In this document: piece by piece, positions 22,317-33,200 of the stretch
Numbering within the stretch: position 1 is the stretch's first letter
Layout of the letters: every line of letters starts with the position of its first letter
Notes under the pieces: model-generated
What the model was told of the DNA's origin: nothing
The model's input: the letters and a program-made list of their open reading frames with translations, nothing else
The model's database searches: none
Program-made: the position numbers and the translations under genes
Assembly: GCA_038373885.1 (NCBI GenBank)
Contig: JAWZYV010013551.1
Coordinates: 62,001-126,000 of the forward strand
Direction: 5' to 3'
Source of the DNA: Cheiracanthium punctorium
Taxonomy: Eukaryota; Arthropoda; Arachnida; Araneae; Cheiracanthiidae
Length of the DNA stretch: 64,000 nucleotides

Positions 22317-23780
22317 ATTCATTAATCCATTAACTTATGCCATGCTGAGTTCCTAAATTATTTATGAAGGATATAAACTGTGCATCTTTTGAATGAAATG
22401 TGAGGTGAAAATAGATTTCTATTCAACGTATCAAGAAATATTAACCTTTCAGCTTTTCTTTCTCTGCATAAATACAGACTAATTCAAATTAATTTTGGCA
22501 AATTTCAGAATGGAGTGCTTACTCAAAGACGAAATCGCATAGTAATGCGGGGTCACAAAATCATCTCTATGCACCTACTAATAATCACTTTGAAAGACAT
22601 TTGTCTAAATTATTAATTGGATTTAATTAACAGTAAGTTTGTCGCCCACAGTTTCATTCATAAAATTAAAAGAAACTTCTATACCATGAATTTTAGTCAA
22701 ATGTTATCTGAGAAGGTTGTTCTTCACGAACCATTATTGGAAATTATACAATTCCTTGCGATTATTACCGGATGCATACACACGCCATTTGAGACCCAGC
22801 ATTGCTATGCGATTCTCATTTGACTTTGAGTAACCTGCTCCTATCTGAAGTTCCTTAAAGTTAATTTGAATCACCCTGTAAATATCTTTATCTATATTTA
22901 TATATATATTTCAGAAAAAAGATGATTTATTCCTTTAGACCTTAATAAATAAGGTCTGAAGGGCAAAATTATTATTATTTTAACCATGCGGCAATGTTTT
23001 AATACTCTTTTTTTAAAGTACAAGTTTTTTTTAATTTTCAATACAAAATAAACAAAAAAATCAATGTAAACAAAATAAATAAATCAAATAAATTTAAATT
23101 TAATCTAACTTTAAAAATGATGCTAGAAATGAAAGTAAATAATCGGAATTGTTTTAAACACTTTCTTTCTCATAAAAAGAGATTTAAAGAAAAATGTCCC
23201 AAATGAGTCGTTTGAAAGAAGGCAAAGGAAATCGAAAAAATTCTAAACTCTCCACGTGACAGCTAAATGATCGAAAATAAATACTTCTTATGTACATCTA
23301 GGGAATATTTTTGAAAAAAGGAAAGCCTCTTGAACAACTGTTGAAACGAATGGTTAAGAATAAAATTTCAAGAGTGCAATTTGAATATGGAAATATAAAG
23401 CTGATTTGCAGCGGAATGTCTGCTTGCATGGAAAATTATGTAAACTAAAACAATGCGATTTTACATTTTACAATAAAGTGCTATTTGAAATCGGTTTTGA
23501 TAGCTTTATCTCTTCTCGCATAAAACAACCAAATATTCTTCCAATGCTATTATGTTTAGGGAAACTCTAGGCGGACAAATGTCAAGGTACTGGAATTTGA
23601 ATCGGAATATGTCTGTTGAATGTGCATTTGCAAACAGGGATAACTAGCAAAACCGGGGAAGTTTTGTACTTCAATTTCGATGTGCGTCAAGCAGTTGGCA
23701 CGAAGTAACAGAATATATAAAAGGATAAAATAGATTCCTTGTTAGATTACCGAAAAATATAATTCATGTGCATTCATAAA
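22317..23780. other. No gene seen
   Basis: AT-rich sequence. The frame 22617-22823 has no recognisable motif. ATCACCCTGTAAAT at about 22871 resembles an isolated mariner-type end, but no partner was identified. Confidence 0.4.
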
Positions 23781-23799
23781 AACTAGATGTGTGCATAAT

Positions 23800-24812
23800 T
23801 GTTAAGAACGGTGTTTATACCGTGGATACGTATTTGAAAACAGATAACTTGTTTTTATATCCACAAACATGGATATGGAAGCACATCATTTGCTTTCTAA
23901 TCCGCGGATATGGATACGAATCTCTTTCTTTGAAAATTATTTTTGAGAAAACACTACCTTCAAGCGATAACTTCATGCACAGTCTGTAAAGTATTCTACC
24001 ACAATGGTAACATTCGTATCCTGCGTAATATATGGGTTAAAAAATATTAAGGGGTAAGTTTTGCATTAAAAATTTAACAGCCTTTTTTGAGCATTAAATA
24101 ACCGACTCGCTACTGTCTTACTACTAAGTGGGGATTTTTTTTTTCACAAGCTGTACTGGACACTGTGAAAACAATAAACTTCGACCAGTTAAGAAACTTT
24201 CAGAAAAAAAAAATGTTTCGGAACATAATGGTGTTCTTGTACTGTAGCATTGAAAATCATTAATAATTATTCGTAAATAAACTGTCGTTACTAGATGGGG
24301 ACTAAGCCCGTCCTTGAAAGATTTTAGCTCCCTGTAGGAAAATTGTACTTTCTGTTGCAAGAATAAGAGATAGACTCTAGTCTTGGTGATAGGTGATAAA
24401 GATCACCGCGTAGAAATATTCAAAAAGCTTGCTAAGTTACGCCTATAGTAAGTACATGCTAATGACTTTAAATTATTAATACTACTTTAAACGAGGGATT
24501 TTTGTGATATGCAAGAAAATCCACATAAAGATAGTAAGCGATAATTATTAAGCTTTAAAGAATAAAATGTATGTTTCATTACGAAGAAATTAATTAATAA
24601 TAGAATGATTTGATTATTTTTTTTTTACTTGAAAGGCCTAGAAATGGCTTTAAAAGCCATTAAAAGATCCGTGCAGATCCACAGAAAAAGAAGCGGATCT
24701 AGATAATTTTTTTCACTGTGGCGGATCAAGATTTTTTTTTTTTATCAAACGGATACAGTCTTATTTTTCTTCGAATATCCGCTGATATGTATACGAATAC
24801 GGTCCACCTCTG
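23800..24812. mobile_element. hAT-like element remnant with a CAGAGGTGGACC right end
   Basis: Read inward from 24812, the sequence is CAGAGGTGGACCGTATTCG, the CAGAGGTGG form common at hAT ends (family knowledge). Next to it is ATCCGCTGATATGTATACGAATACG; a related ATCCGCGGATATGGATACGAATC sits at about 23899-23921 in the same orientation, with further GTGGATACGTATTTG and CATGGATATGG pieces to its left. No left terminus with CAGAGG and no 8-bp duplication was found. The extent is inferred from the spread of these motifs. Confidence 0.35.
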
Positions 24813-25531
24813 ATAACACTGGAAAATTTAACAGAAATGACAGGCCCCAATTATGAAAATTTTATTATTGGTTTTATTCCTTATTCGTCGCACAGATTTA
24901 AGAGCTAAATTGTAAAAATGCTTTATATAAATATATAGAATTCTATTAAATATATTAAAAATGTCAGAGAATTCCGTTTTAAAGAAACTACTCTCTTAAT
25001 AACTTAAAGTTTTTATATAATTCCTGCAGTAACGAAAGAAGCACGTACAAAGAGTCAGCCTTCTATTATAAATAATTTTTCTAAAATTCGCAAACATAAA
25101 AAACGACTTAACGTGCATGTGAATAACACAAAGGAGAGAAAGATTGATGTTAGGGAGTTGCATTTCAGGAGTCATTCACCTATTAAAAAAGAAAAAAAAT
25201 AACCTGATGTAGAGAAATAATAATCTTGCTTTCAACGCTTCCAAAATTTAGAAATTGTGAAGAAATAATAATTGTACACAGAATTTTCAAAACTTGTTTT
25301 TCATCTTCCCAAGAAGATATTTTTCTTACCTCGATCAAATTCATTTTAGATGATGCCATGAAATGTCTTTAATGGGCTTAATGCTTTGCACATGCTTTCA
25401 CTTTGTTGAATGCAGATATTGGGTCTTCGAAAACAAATTTTGCATTTATATGCATTTTCCTAGTTTTAAATGTGGATTTCAATATGCGGTTTTTAAACAC
25501 TTTACTTTCTAATAGTAAGTAATGAAAGCAC
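24813..25531. other. No gene seen
   Basis: AT-rich sequence with no motif recognised. Confidence 0.45.
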
Positions 25532-26032
25532 TTAACCCTTTGAGGCGCAACCCTTTCCCAATCCTGAAAAAAGGGCAGCCGTTGCCATCGCTTGACTTAG
25601 CTACCAGCAAGATGGCGGACGATCTAAACGTTCATCGCGTGCCACAGATCTAGAGACTCTTTTTTGACGCAGCTGGCTGTGCGCGTCAAAAAAGAGTCTC
25701 TAGATCTGTGGCACGCGATGAACGTTTCGATCGTCCGCCATCTTGCTGGTAGCGAAGTCGAGCGATGGCAGCGGTAGTCCTTTTTTCAGCATTGGGCAAT
25801 CTATCCAGCTGTTCTCGCATTCTTCCATTTTTCGGCAGATGTCAGTGCTGTTAAAAATAATCGCGAAATTTTTTTACGGGAAATGGCGTGCTAAAAAGTA
25901 AAGGATTCTCGTGGAGCTATGTCACCCGCAACTATTTTTATAGAAATCAAATCTATTCTTCGTGACTGGCAACAGTCAAAACGTCAGAGTTTGGTGTTCC
26001 CAGAGCGGGAACACTGCGCGTTAAACGGTTAA
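25532..26032 (+). mobile_element. Foldback piggyBac-like MITE, family P, copy 2
   Basis: TTAA flanks at 25532-25535 and 26029-26032, same orientation as copy 1. The hairpin arms are intact but the loop is shorter (GCAGCTGGCTGTGCGC) and both arms carry GAGACTCTTTTTT versus GAGACCCTTTTTT in copy 1. The right terminal repeat has one change (AAACGG for AAAGGG). Otherwise it is highly similar to copy 1, so the insertions are comparatively recent. Confidence 0.85.
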
Positions 26033-26100
26033 AATAATTTTTAGGAAGCACATTTATGAGAAATTCGCAAATAAAGCGGAAGATAATGCGAAAAAAATAA

Positions 26101-26375
26101 GCGAAAAAAAAGTCGCTTTAAGAGTTTTTATGGAGACGAAACGAGAAAGAGGTTTACAGCTTTTATGCGAGGTGAGGCGAGAAAGAGATTTAAAGCTTTT
26201 ATGCAAAATGAGAGAAAACAGAAATTTAGAGCTTTTACGCAAAAGACGACGAAAAAAAAAAAGATTTAGAGCTTTTATGTGACACGAGACGAGAAAGGGA
26301 TTTTGAATTTTTATGCAAGACGAGACGAGAAAGATTTAGAACTTTTATGGGAGGCGAGACAGACTTTTTATCAGT
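26101..26375. repeat. Degenerate 36-37-bp minisatellite, about seven units
   Basis: The core AG(C/A)TTTTATG recurs at about 26121, 26158, 26194, 26230, 26270, 26307 and 26341, each preceded by GAGACGAGAAAGAGATTTA-like sequence. The period is close to 36, a multiple of three, which keeps minus-strand frames open (26054-26242 and 26235-26492) and gives a repetitive peptide (LxxHKSxKSLSRL). That peptide is probably a by-product of the repeat; no start context or neighbouring exon supports translation. Confidence 0.85.
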
Positions 26376-27322
26376 ATTACTGAGGGATTTTGCGAGATAA
26401 GACGTTCCTATTTTCTGTCTCGCCTCCATCCCTAGTTGTGTCAAATAAAACTGAGGTTTTAGCAATTTCATTTGCAATTCGTGTCGTGGCATCTTTTATA
26501 AAAATATCAGTAGCTTTATTAACGCATGTCTTCAGATTTTGAACAGAAATAAATGTATTTTATTTCTTTTATTTCTATGTTCTTTATATAATGATTCGTG
26601 TACCCGTGTACCTCAGCAACCGTCAATTTTGTTTCAAATAGTTCCCTTCTGTTAAGTCGACTCTTTTTAAGGATTATCTACAATGACAAAAACTAAGTAG
26701 GCTTTACGCTTTTTATTTATTTGACAATTTCTAAGTACGCCCTCGCAACAGCCTTCGCACAAAAAGACGAAACGTACGGATGGCAAAATATTCTGGGATA
26801 AACAGTAAATTTTGCTGTCTCGTCGTGTTGCAAAGAGAATAAAATTAATTGATAGGAAGGCCATTTTAATATTAAACCATTATAAAAATACATCATTTCA
26901 ACAAATATTTTAAATGGTATTTGTGGTGATCATAAACGGAATACCTATAATGTGATTTCCATTATTTCGTCCAATATAATCAAGTAGTTCTTAAACTTCT
27001 TAAAAATAAGAACGTAGCGTTTATTTAAATAATCGCACAAAATCTCTGAGGCGAAGCATTAGTTTAAAAGTAATGCTTTAGAATATATTATTTATAGGTC
27101 ATTAGAAGGAAAAGTGTATTCATATTCACATAATTTGTTGAAACAATAATTTCCATAATTTGCTGAAACAGTGATCAATATGAAAACCAAGTAAAAAATT
27201 ATGCTTGCATTATTTACTATTTAACGTTAGTGATTGGATGATGATTTTTTTTCTAAAATTTTCTACTGTCAACTAATAACTCAGTTATTAAAGAGCCTTG
27301 CACTTTTTAAAGTATAGCATTA
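26376..27322. other. No gene seen
   Basis: AT-rich. The 65-codon minus frame at 26667-26864 shows no known motif. Confidence 0.45.
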
Positions 27323-27324
27323 TA

Positions 27325-27535
27325 CAAGGTATCCCAGAAGCACCTGTCTAGAGTTTTATTCTGTAAATATTAATAGAAGAAATATACAATAAATTACAAA
27401 GTTACATAAAAAAGATGCAGAATTTTATGGTATAGATTAAAGTGTTCTGGAGATTAAAACCAATTATATGCAAAATTTGAATTTTTTACATGCCACGTAC
27501 AAAAGAAAAAAAACTCAATGCGTAAAATCACGCAT
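27325..27535 (+). mobile_element. Family X element, left half only
   Basis: Begins CAAGGTATCCCAGAAGCACC after TA (27323-27324) and follows the left end of the full-length X element: TTTTATTCTGTAAATATTAATAG, AATAAATTACAAAGTTAC, AAAAAAGATGCAGAATTTTATGG. It stops where family R sequence begins at about 27536, so family R or a rearrangement cut it. Confidence 0.65.
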
Positions 27536-27891
27536 GACTGTGTGTATGTGTGTTTGTGTGTATGTGAGTGAAAACGATAGCTCCTGAACAGGGCATGCGA
27601 TTGAGCTCAAATTGGGTATATATGTTATAAACCACCATTGTAAGACCGGTATTGATTTTGATGTTTATAGGACTTATAGTTTTTCTACAGGGCTACGACA
27701 AAGATTTCTTTTACATTATGGCCTATGGGGAGAAATTCTTGAAAGTGCGCTAGCGTTTAAACGGTACATTCGATCGAGCTTCAATTTGGTATATATGTTT
27801 GAATTATTCATCGATTAAAATTTATTTAAATGCTTGGTAATGATCTTAATCGTAAGTGTTCGGAAAGTCGAGTGGAGTCACTCCAGATTTT
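27536..27891 (+). mobile_element. Repeat family R, copy 2, single unit
   Basis: Closely matches copy 1 from the GT-rich stretch through GTGAGTGAAAACGATAGC, one copy of the 173-bp unit, TTAAATGCTTGGTAATGATC and TGTTCGGAAAGTCGAGTGGA to ACTCCAGATTTTTT. Copy 1 has two units; this has one. The first 130 bp of copy 1, including the ACTTTCCGAACA end, are absent. Confidence 0.75.
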
Positions 27892-27910
27892 TTCTCTTTA
27901 AAAAGGAGAT

Positions 27911-28375
27911 CTCACCTGTTTAACACTACGAAATTTGAAGTCTTCGTATTCTTTCAAAATCAAATCCTTTTCTTTAATAACTTTGTTGATTTGCGTTTTT
28001 CCGAAGTTAAATAATTCTGCCAACTTTCTTTCTGATTTGGAACCCAGATCGCTGACCAATTAATGAAATAAAACTGGCTTGAACATGGACGTAAATGGTA
28101 TTTTTGCTCCAATGGACTTAGCAAGTTATTCCCGGGCCTTATATTCCACCGTAATCCTGACTTCGATTTTTTCAGCTCAAAATTGAAGCATGGAGTGAAT
28201 AGAATCTCCCGAAAAATGAAATGAGCGATCCCACTCGGTGGCCGTTTCGAGGGGGTTGGGTGGCCGTTGATAAGGGTTATTTTAGCATTAGGTCTATGAG
28301 CCGAAAAATCCGTGGCATGATAAATTGGCCATTTAGAGATTTGACCGCTATACAGAGGTGGCCTCTCGGAGAGCT
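27911..28375 (-). mobile_element. pogo/Tigger-like element, 5' part
   Basis: On the minus strand the order is a terminal-like stretch with repeated ACGGCCACC (at about 28234 and 28260) and GAGAGGCCACCTC near 28365, a noncoding leader, then a coding segment for a CENP-B/Psq-type helix-turn-helix (27916-28059) ending at a consensus splice donor. GCGGCCACC-type motifs near the ends and a CENP-B-like N-terminus are typical of pogo/Tigger elements (family knowledge). The DDE part was not found. Confidence 0.6.
27916..28059 (-). pseudogene. CENP-B/Tigger-type helix-turn-helix exon fragment
   Basis: Forty-eight codons, open from just after a TAA (28060-28062). The peptide has the order SERKLAELFNFGKTQINKVI then KEKDLILKEYE, matching the R-x-LAE-x-F-x-x-GKTQxxxI-x-K-K-x-x-I-x-x-x-YE pattern of the N-terminal DNA-binding helix-turn-helix in CENP-B and Tigger/jerky transposases. 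The last codon CAG is followed by GTGAGA, a good 5' splice site. There is no methionine in the piece and no following exon was found, so this is most likely a truncated transposon exon rather than a host gene. Confidence 0.65.
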
Positions 28376-28874
28376 TTCACTGAATTAAAAAATACCAACA
28401 TTAATTTCTTAAAAATATTAACCTTAATTCTTCTTGCCCTGCCTCTTTTATTTTATTTAATTTTTTTAGGTCCGATCCGCCTTTCTTCACTCTTTAGTGA
28501 TGATGTGCCCTACCTTTTTTTCCCTTTTGCGCTTTTCCCTGTATAGAAAAAAAATGTAAGTATTGTCTTCTTTTTAAACATTCACTTATCAAATTTAAAA
28601 TTTTAAAAAACATGAATTTTTTTATGGAAAAAGTGCAAGTTTTTTTTTATTATAGAGAAAGTGTTTTTACTTTGGCGCCCTTTAACAAACGCAAAGAATA
28701 AAAATAAAAATAAAAAGAATTTAGGACGAAAACGCTTAATTTAAAAACTAGCTTAAAAAAAATTATAGGTTAAATATTTTAAACAATAATTGCCTTGCGT
28801 GTGCTTTGAAGAAATACAAAGAAGATTGAAGATAACTAGCTGTACACGAATAAAATCTAAAAGCTGAAGCACTA
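28376..28874. other. No gene seen
   Basis: AT-rich. A 62-codon frame at 28358-28546 is hydrophobic but has no family resemblance. Confidence 0.45.
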
Positions 28875-28876
28875 TA

Positions 28877-29200
28877 CAGGGTTACTCAAATAGGTCGTAT
28901 TGGGCTTGAATTATTTATCTATTAGAGATATGAAGGCCATGCCAATAGAAAAAAATTTCAAAATAAGGTACGAAAAAGAATCCGTTGAGAAAACATTCCT
29001 CTTGTTTATTGTCAAAAAGTGACACCTTTTAATTGTATAGACGGCCCCCATACAATAAAATTCCAAATGAGTAAAATGTATCCCATACACTATGAAGTGA
29101 TGGAAACAATTTAAGTCACAAGCGTCTCAGACACAGCATAAAACGAAGATGATCAGGGCTGTACAGGAATTTCAGTTTAAACACTCATTAGAGTGTAAAT
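28877..29200 (+). mobile_element. Family Z element, left half only
   Basis: Starts CAGGGTTACTCAAATAGG after TA and aligns with the left half of the full-length Z element at 38711: TTCAAAATAAGGT(A/C), TTTATTGTCAAAAAGTGACA, ACGGCCCCCATACAATAAAA, GAGTAAAATGTATCCCATAC. It ends where family Y begins at 29204, which suggests Y inserted into Z or that the two were joined by deletion. Confidence 0.65.
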
Positions 29201-29203
29201 ATA

Positions 29204-29832
29204 CAGGGCGTCCAGTGCTAACGGTGCCTAATGGCTATTTCCTAAACCGTTAGTCAGAGACACAGAGTTGCAATAGCAAAAATGATTTAAATTATATAAT
29301 GCACTATACCAAAAGCAATCGAAGTCAGTAAATCAATTCCTATAAAAATTACGAAATTTAAATTTTTATGCTGTCTCCCTGTCCTAGCAGTTATATTTAG
29401 AAAATTTATCTTTATACAATTTCATGCACAGTAAAAAAATTCGTCCTTCTGCGACTAAAATTAACGTAGTTACAGCTGCTTGAAGTTACAGCACTTTTCA
29501 AGCAGCGAAATAGGGGGTGTATACAAAATGAATTTGAGAAAAATTAACGTACATGATTTTGAGCCGTGTTATATTTATTAGCAATTTCATTAAGTATTTT
29601 ATGAATGTAGATTGCAATAAAGATTAACGTTTAGCTATGTGTATTCAATAAATTAACATAAAGATATAGCTCATTCTTAAAATAGAATTAAGAGTTTTTT
29701 AAATGAACTGGTGTTAAATAACTTAAAATGAAAAAAAAAACGAGGAAATAAAACACTTCATTAAACATTAAAATAGAAAATGAAATATTTCAAAATACAA
29801 ATACAAGCACTTTAGAAACTTGAAAAATAATC
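29204..29832 (+). mobile_element. Family Y element, copy 1
   Basis: Begins CAGGGCGTCCAGTGCTAACG after TA (29202-29203). It matches, in inverted orientation, 34290-34928 over about 630 bp: TTTCCTAAACCGTTAGTCAG, AAATCAATTCCTATAAAAAT, TTCATGCACA, ACAGCTGCTTGAAG, GTATACAAAATGAATTTGAG and onward to TTTCTAAAG. No coding frame. Only one mariner-like end is visible, so both copies may be one-ended. Confidence 0.7.
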
Positions 29833-30421
29833 TACTTATATAATACACTGCCGTATACGGTACGAAAATCGACGATATTTCTACTTTGCGAACGGCAACA
29901 GGTAGATGTAAACAATAATGAAAAAACAATAATGCATGTGAAAAAATCAGAATTAACAGTTCAATGACGTGAAATCGATGTCACGCAGTAGCTAGATTAC
30001 AAAATAACAAAAATGAATATACAAAACTGCAGGATCTTTCGGACTTTTTCACCGTTTTAAATATTGAATTCACATTATTTGGCGTATAGATCGCACATTA
30101 GAAAATGTCACCATGCATTGGGATAAAGCACATTTTAGCCATTTGCTGTTTCAACATCGCCCTTTACGATGACACCCAAAATGTGCAGTAATCCTAACCT
30201 AAATAAATTTAATGACAAATACTGTTAAAACCAACGAGATATAATAGGACAACAAGTCGTTTGTTAAAACAAAGAAACATGATTTCCATTGAAATGAGTC
30301 TAGAAAATTAGTCAACTCTCCCCTGAGTGTAAAGAACAGTAAGGTATGCTGCGCCGAAGCTCACCGCCTTGGCGGGTAGTATTACAAATTCTGCTCGCGT
30401 AATATTTGTTCAAAGTATAGC
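29833..30421. other. No gene seen
   Basis: AT-rich spacer with no motif recognised. Confidence 0.4.
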
Positions 30422-30848
30422 TTAACCCTTTAACGCGCAGTGTTCCCGCTCTGGGAACACCAAACTCTGACGTTTTGACTGTTGCCAGTCACGAAGAATA
30501 GATTTGATTTCTATAAAAATAGTTGCGGGTGACATAGCTCCACGAGAATCCTTTACTTTTTAGCACGTCATTTCCCGTGAAAAATTGTCACTTGTTTTTA
30601 ACAGCACTGACATCTGCTGAAAAATGGAAGAATGCGAGAACAGCTGGATAGATTGCCCAATGCTGAATAAAGGGCAGCCGTTGCCATCGCTGTGCGGCAC
30701 AGCCAGCTGTCGTCAAAAAAGGGTCTCTAGACCTGTGGCACGCGATGAACGTTTCGATCGTTCGCCATCTTGCTGGTAGTTAAGTCGAGCGAGGGCAACG
30801 GCTGCCCTTTTTTCAGCATTGGGAAAGGGTTGCGCCTCAAAGGGTTAA
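30422..30848 (-). mobile_element. Foldback piggyBac-like MITE, family P, copy 3, arm deletion
   Basis: TTAA flanks at 30422-30425 and 30845-30848, opposite orientation to copies 1 and 2. Both terminal repeats are intact. One hairpin arm is mostly deleted: after GCAGCCGTTGCCATCGCT the sequence jumps directly to the loop GTGCGGCACAGCCAGC, while the other arm (30718-30825) is complete. The 67-codon frame at 30727-30930 is incidental. Confidence 0.85.
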
Positions 30849-31899
30849 TTCTACTGCAAAGAAAATATGCTCCCGTGTAAAAAACTCTTCCTGCACTTTG
30901 CGTAGCAATTTCGGCGCTACACAACTGCATGCTACACGTAGGATTTAGTAAATTTAACCCAGGATAGATTTTTATATAGCCTGGCTATAACCTTCTGCTT
31001 AAAGGTTAGTACTAGCTGAAACCCGTCGAATTCGACGGACACTTTATTATATACAGAGAAAAATTATATAGAAAAATAAAAGAATAAATAGAAAAAATTA
31101 AAGAAAAGAGTAAGAAAATCTGAAACACTTTCAGATTTTAACCACGCACTAAAGTACAACATATTAAAAGCGTATCATAATCCATGCATCCTCCATATTT
31201 TCTTTGCTTATTCCTGTAAGTTGGAAAGTGTATCCTTATTCATGAGTGTGCCGTATTTTTCTCCCTTGTTCCATAAACGCAGCTTTAAGGCCTTTTTTAG
31301 ATACTTTAATTTTTTTTTACACCTAGCCATATATTCTCTAAATTAGTGGATACAGTAAAAACACGTTCCAAATTAACAGATAAGCGATCAAGCCCTAAAA
31401 TAAAGAAGGCGTTTGCATCTCCACTTTAAACGCGGTTTCTTATAACACGTAGTAATTAACTAATTAAATCTGATTCTATTTTTTACAACAACACATGTAT
31501 TATCACTACACACTGTTGCCACATTTGCCACACAGCATTTACAAACGGATGCAATTTTTAACACATATTTTTCCAAATAAATCAAACCTTACGGAGCTTA
31601 CGCATATCAATCGTCTGCCAACAATGGGGTTAATAAACCACAATGTTATGTCTATGGCGAAAATTTGCACCTTTGCCGTTCCGCCACGCCTAAACCGTTC
31701 GACTTTTTCAGATTTTCTCTTTTGATGGCACATCTACGAGCCGGGACCTTTCTTCAGACACCTCAACCGAGTTTTTACACCCAGCCGTTCTCTCAATCTA
31801 GTTGCCGAAAGAAAAATATGTTTCAAATTAATATATAGATTCTAAAACAAGTTTTTCTTCTTTATCCACATTGTGCCAGACAATGAAATTAAAACCTGT
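30849..31899. other. No gene seen; small palindrome and a 57-kb-array-like piece
   Basis: A perfect 16-bp palindrome, CCGTCGAATTCGACGG, lies at 31023-31038. At about 31165-31290 the order GCGTATCATAATCCATG, CATGAGTGTGCCGTATTT, TTGTTCCATAAA resembles one unit of the 160-bp tandem array at 56890-57785. Two overlapping antiparallel frames at 31495-31733 have no recognisable product. Confidence 0.45.
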
Positions 31900-32185
31900 A
31901 ATTTAAAATTTCAATATTCTTATGGTCCCTTAATGGTTTACCGCAACCTGACATTTTTAAACTGCTTTATAACTCGATAAATTTTGGTCGCAGAAGGTCG
32001 AATTTTGTTTTAATTGTGCATCAAATTGTATAAAGAAAAATTTTCTAAATGTAACCGATAAGGTCGAGGGACCGTATAAAAATTTAAATTACAAAGTTTT
32101 TATAGGAATTGATTTATTGACTTCGATTGTGTGTTTCTGATACAATAGATTATACGATTTAAAATTAAAATTTTAGAAGTTATCC
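31900..32185 (-). mobile_element. Family Y element, internal fragment (copy 3)
   Basis: On the minus strand it follows family Y: AAATCAATTCCTATAAAAAC, TTTTATACGGTCCCTCGACC, TTTCTTTATACAATTTGATGC, TTCTGCGACCAAAATTTATC. The CAGGG end is missing and the similarity fades at about 32185. Confidence 0.6.
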
Positions 32186-32671
32186 TAATATGAAAACTTG
32201 ACACCGTGAAAAAAATTGGACATTTTTTCGTTTTTTAAACACTTGTATATCTGAAATATTTGTGCCAAACAGGTCAACGTAGGGCCCAATTTTTGAGAGG
32301 ACCCACCCGTCTATAGACAGCCAGGCACACTGGCCACTGGCCCAGATTCCTATATTCCTATTCCTATATCCCAGATCTGACCCAGATACTATAAAGTTTG
32401 TGATGATGTTAATTCCCATTCACATAGACGTCTACTTCATAGTGCTTGATTGGGCTTCAAAAATTCCAGTATTTTCCGAGGGGTGACTGAGCACCCTCAA
32501 TAGTTTCATCCTAGAATGACTAAAGTCACTTATTAATGACCAATGAAATTATTTTAATGAAAAAAAATCTCAACCAAATATCTGTAATCGATTATCTTCC
32601 TGTAATCGATGAGACAATCTCCCATCACTCGAACACATATGAACGTAAAATCTGTGGACTTGTTAGGAAGT
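32186..32671. other. No gene seen
   Basis: Contains a local repetition of TTCCTAT/CCAGAT at 32343-32395. The frames here are incidental. Confidence 0.4.
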
Positions 32672-32956
32672 TTAATCCACCACTGAACCCAGGTTTAATT
32701 TGTTCACTCCCCTCACATTACCAAAACAGCGCAATGGACTCTCCTTCTCTGACCGGTGTTGTTTTCCAGCTTGGATCTTTGAATGCTCCGCTGAGTCCCA
32801 GTTTTGTACTTGCGCAATTGCACCAGTAGATCATTCAAGCATAGCATTCAAGGACTCATTCTGGAAAACAGCACTGCGCACAGAAGAAATAGAACTGCTC
32901 ACACTGTCTCTTTTCAATGATAAGAATGAACAGGTTAAACCTGGGACCCCGGTTAA
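32672..32956. mobile_element. Foldback TTAA MITE, second type
   Basis: Flanked by TTAA at 32672-32675 and 32953-32956. The arms form an imperfect hairpin: CCCAGGTTTAATTTGTTCA (left) pairs with CCCAGGTTTAACCTGTTCA read from the right, and GTTTTCCAGCTTGGATCTTTG (32761 on) pairs with GTTTTCCAGAATGAGTCCTTG read from the right (ending about 32869). The loop is about 55 bp. The frames at 32536-32829 and 32700-33032 run through the hairpin and are not genes. TTAA flanks suggest piggyBac-type mobilisation, but the ends do not match family P. Confidence 0.6.
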
Positions 32957-33200
32957 AAATGAAAACCCTCTCCCATACATTAAATCAAGGGGGTATAAGT
33001 ATGCTTCACTCTCTACTTATCCCCCCCTTTGAAAGATTTCTGAATACACTATTATTTATTGGGGGCTATTTAATAAACTTAAAATTTTATTTGCGCAACT
33101 GTCCTTAGTTCTGCATCATTTCTAACACAATTCAAAGTTTTATATACAGTAAAGCACTGTTTGTACGTTTCTCGTTTATACGATTTTTACATTTATACGT

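Noticed and set aside
26054..26492. A repetitive protein encoded on the minus strand
   Set aside because: The peptide is fully explained by a 36-bp noncoding minisatellite with period divisible by three.
33145..33200. A pogo/Tigger end at CAGTAAAGCACTGTTTGTACG followed by TTTATACG repeats
   Set aside because: Suggestive of a Tigger-type terminus, but no opposite end or transposase sequence could be tied to it.
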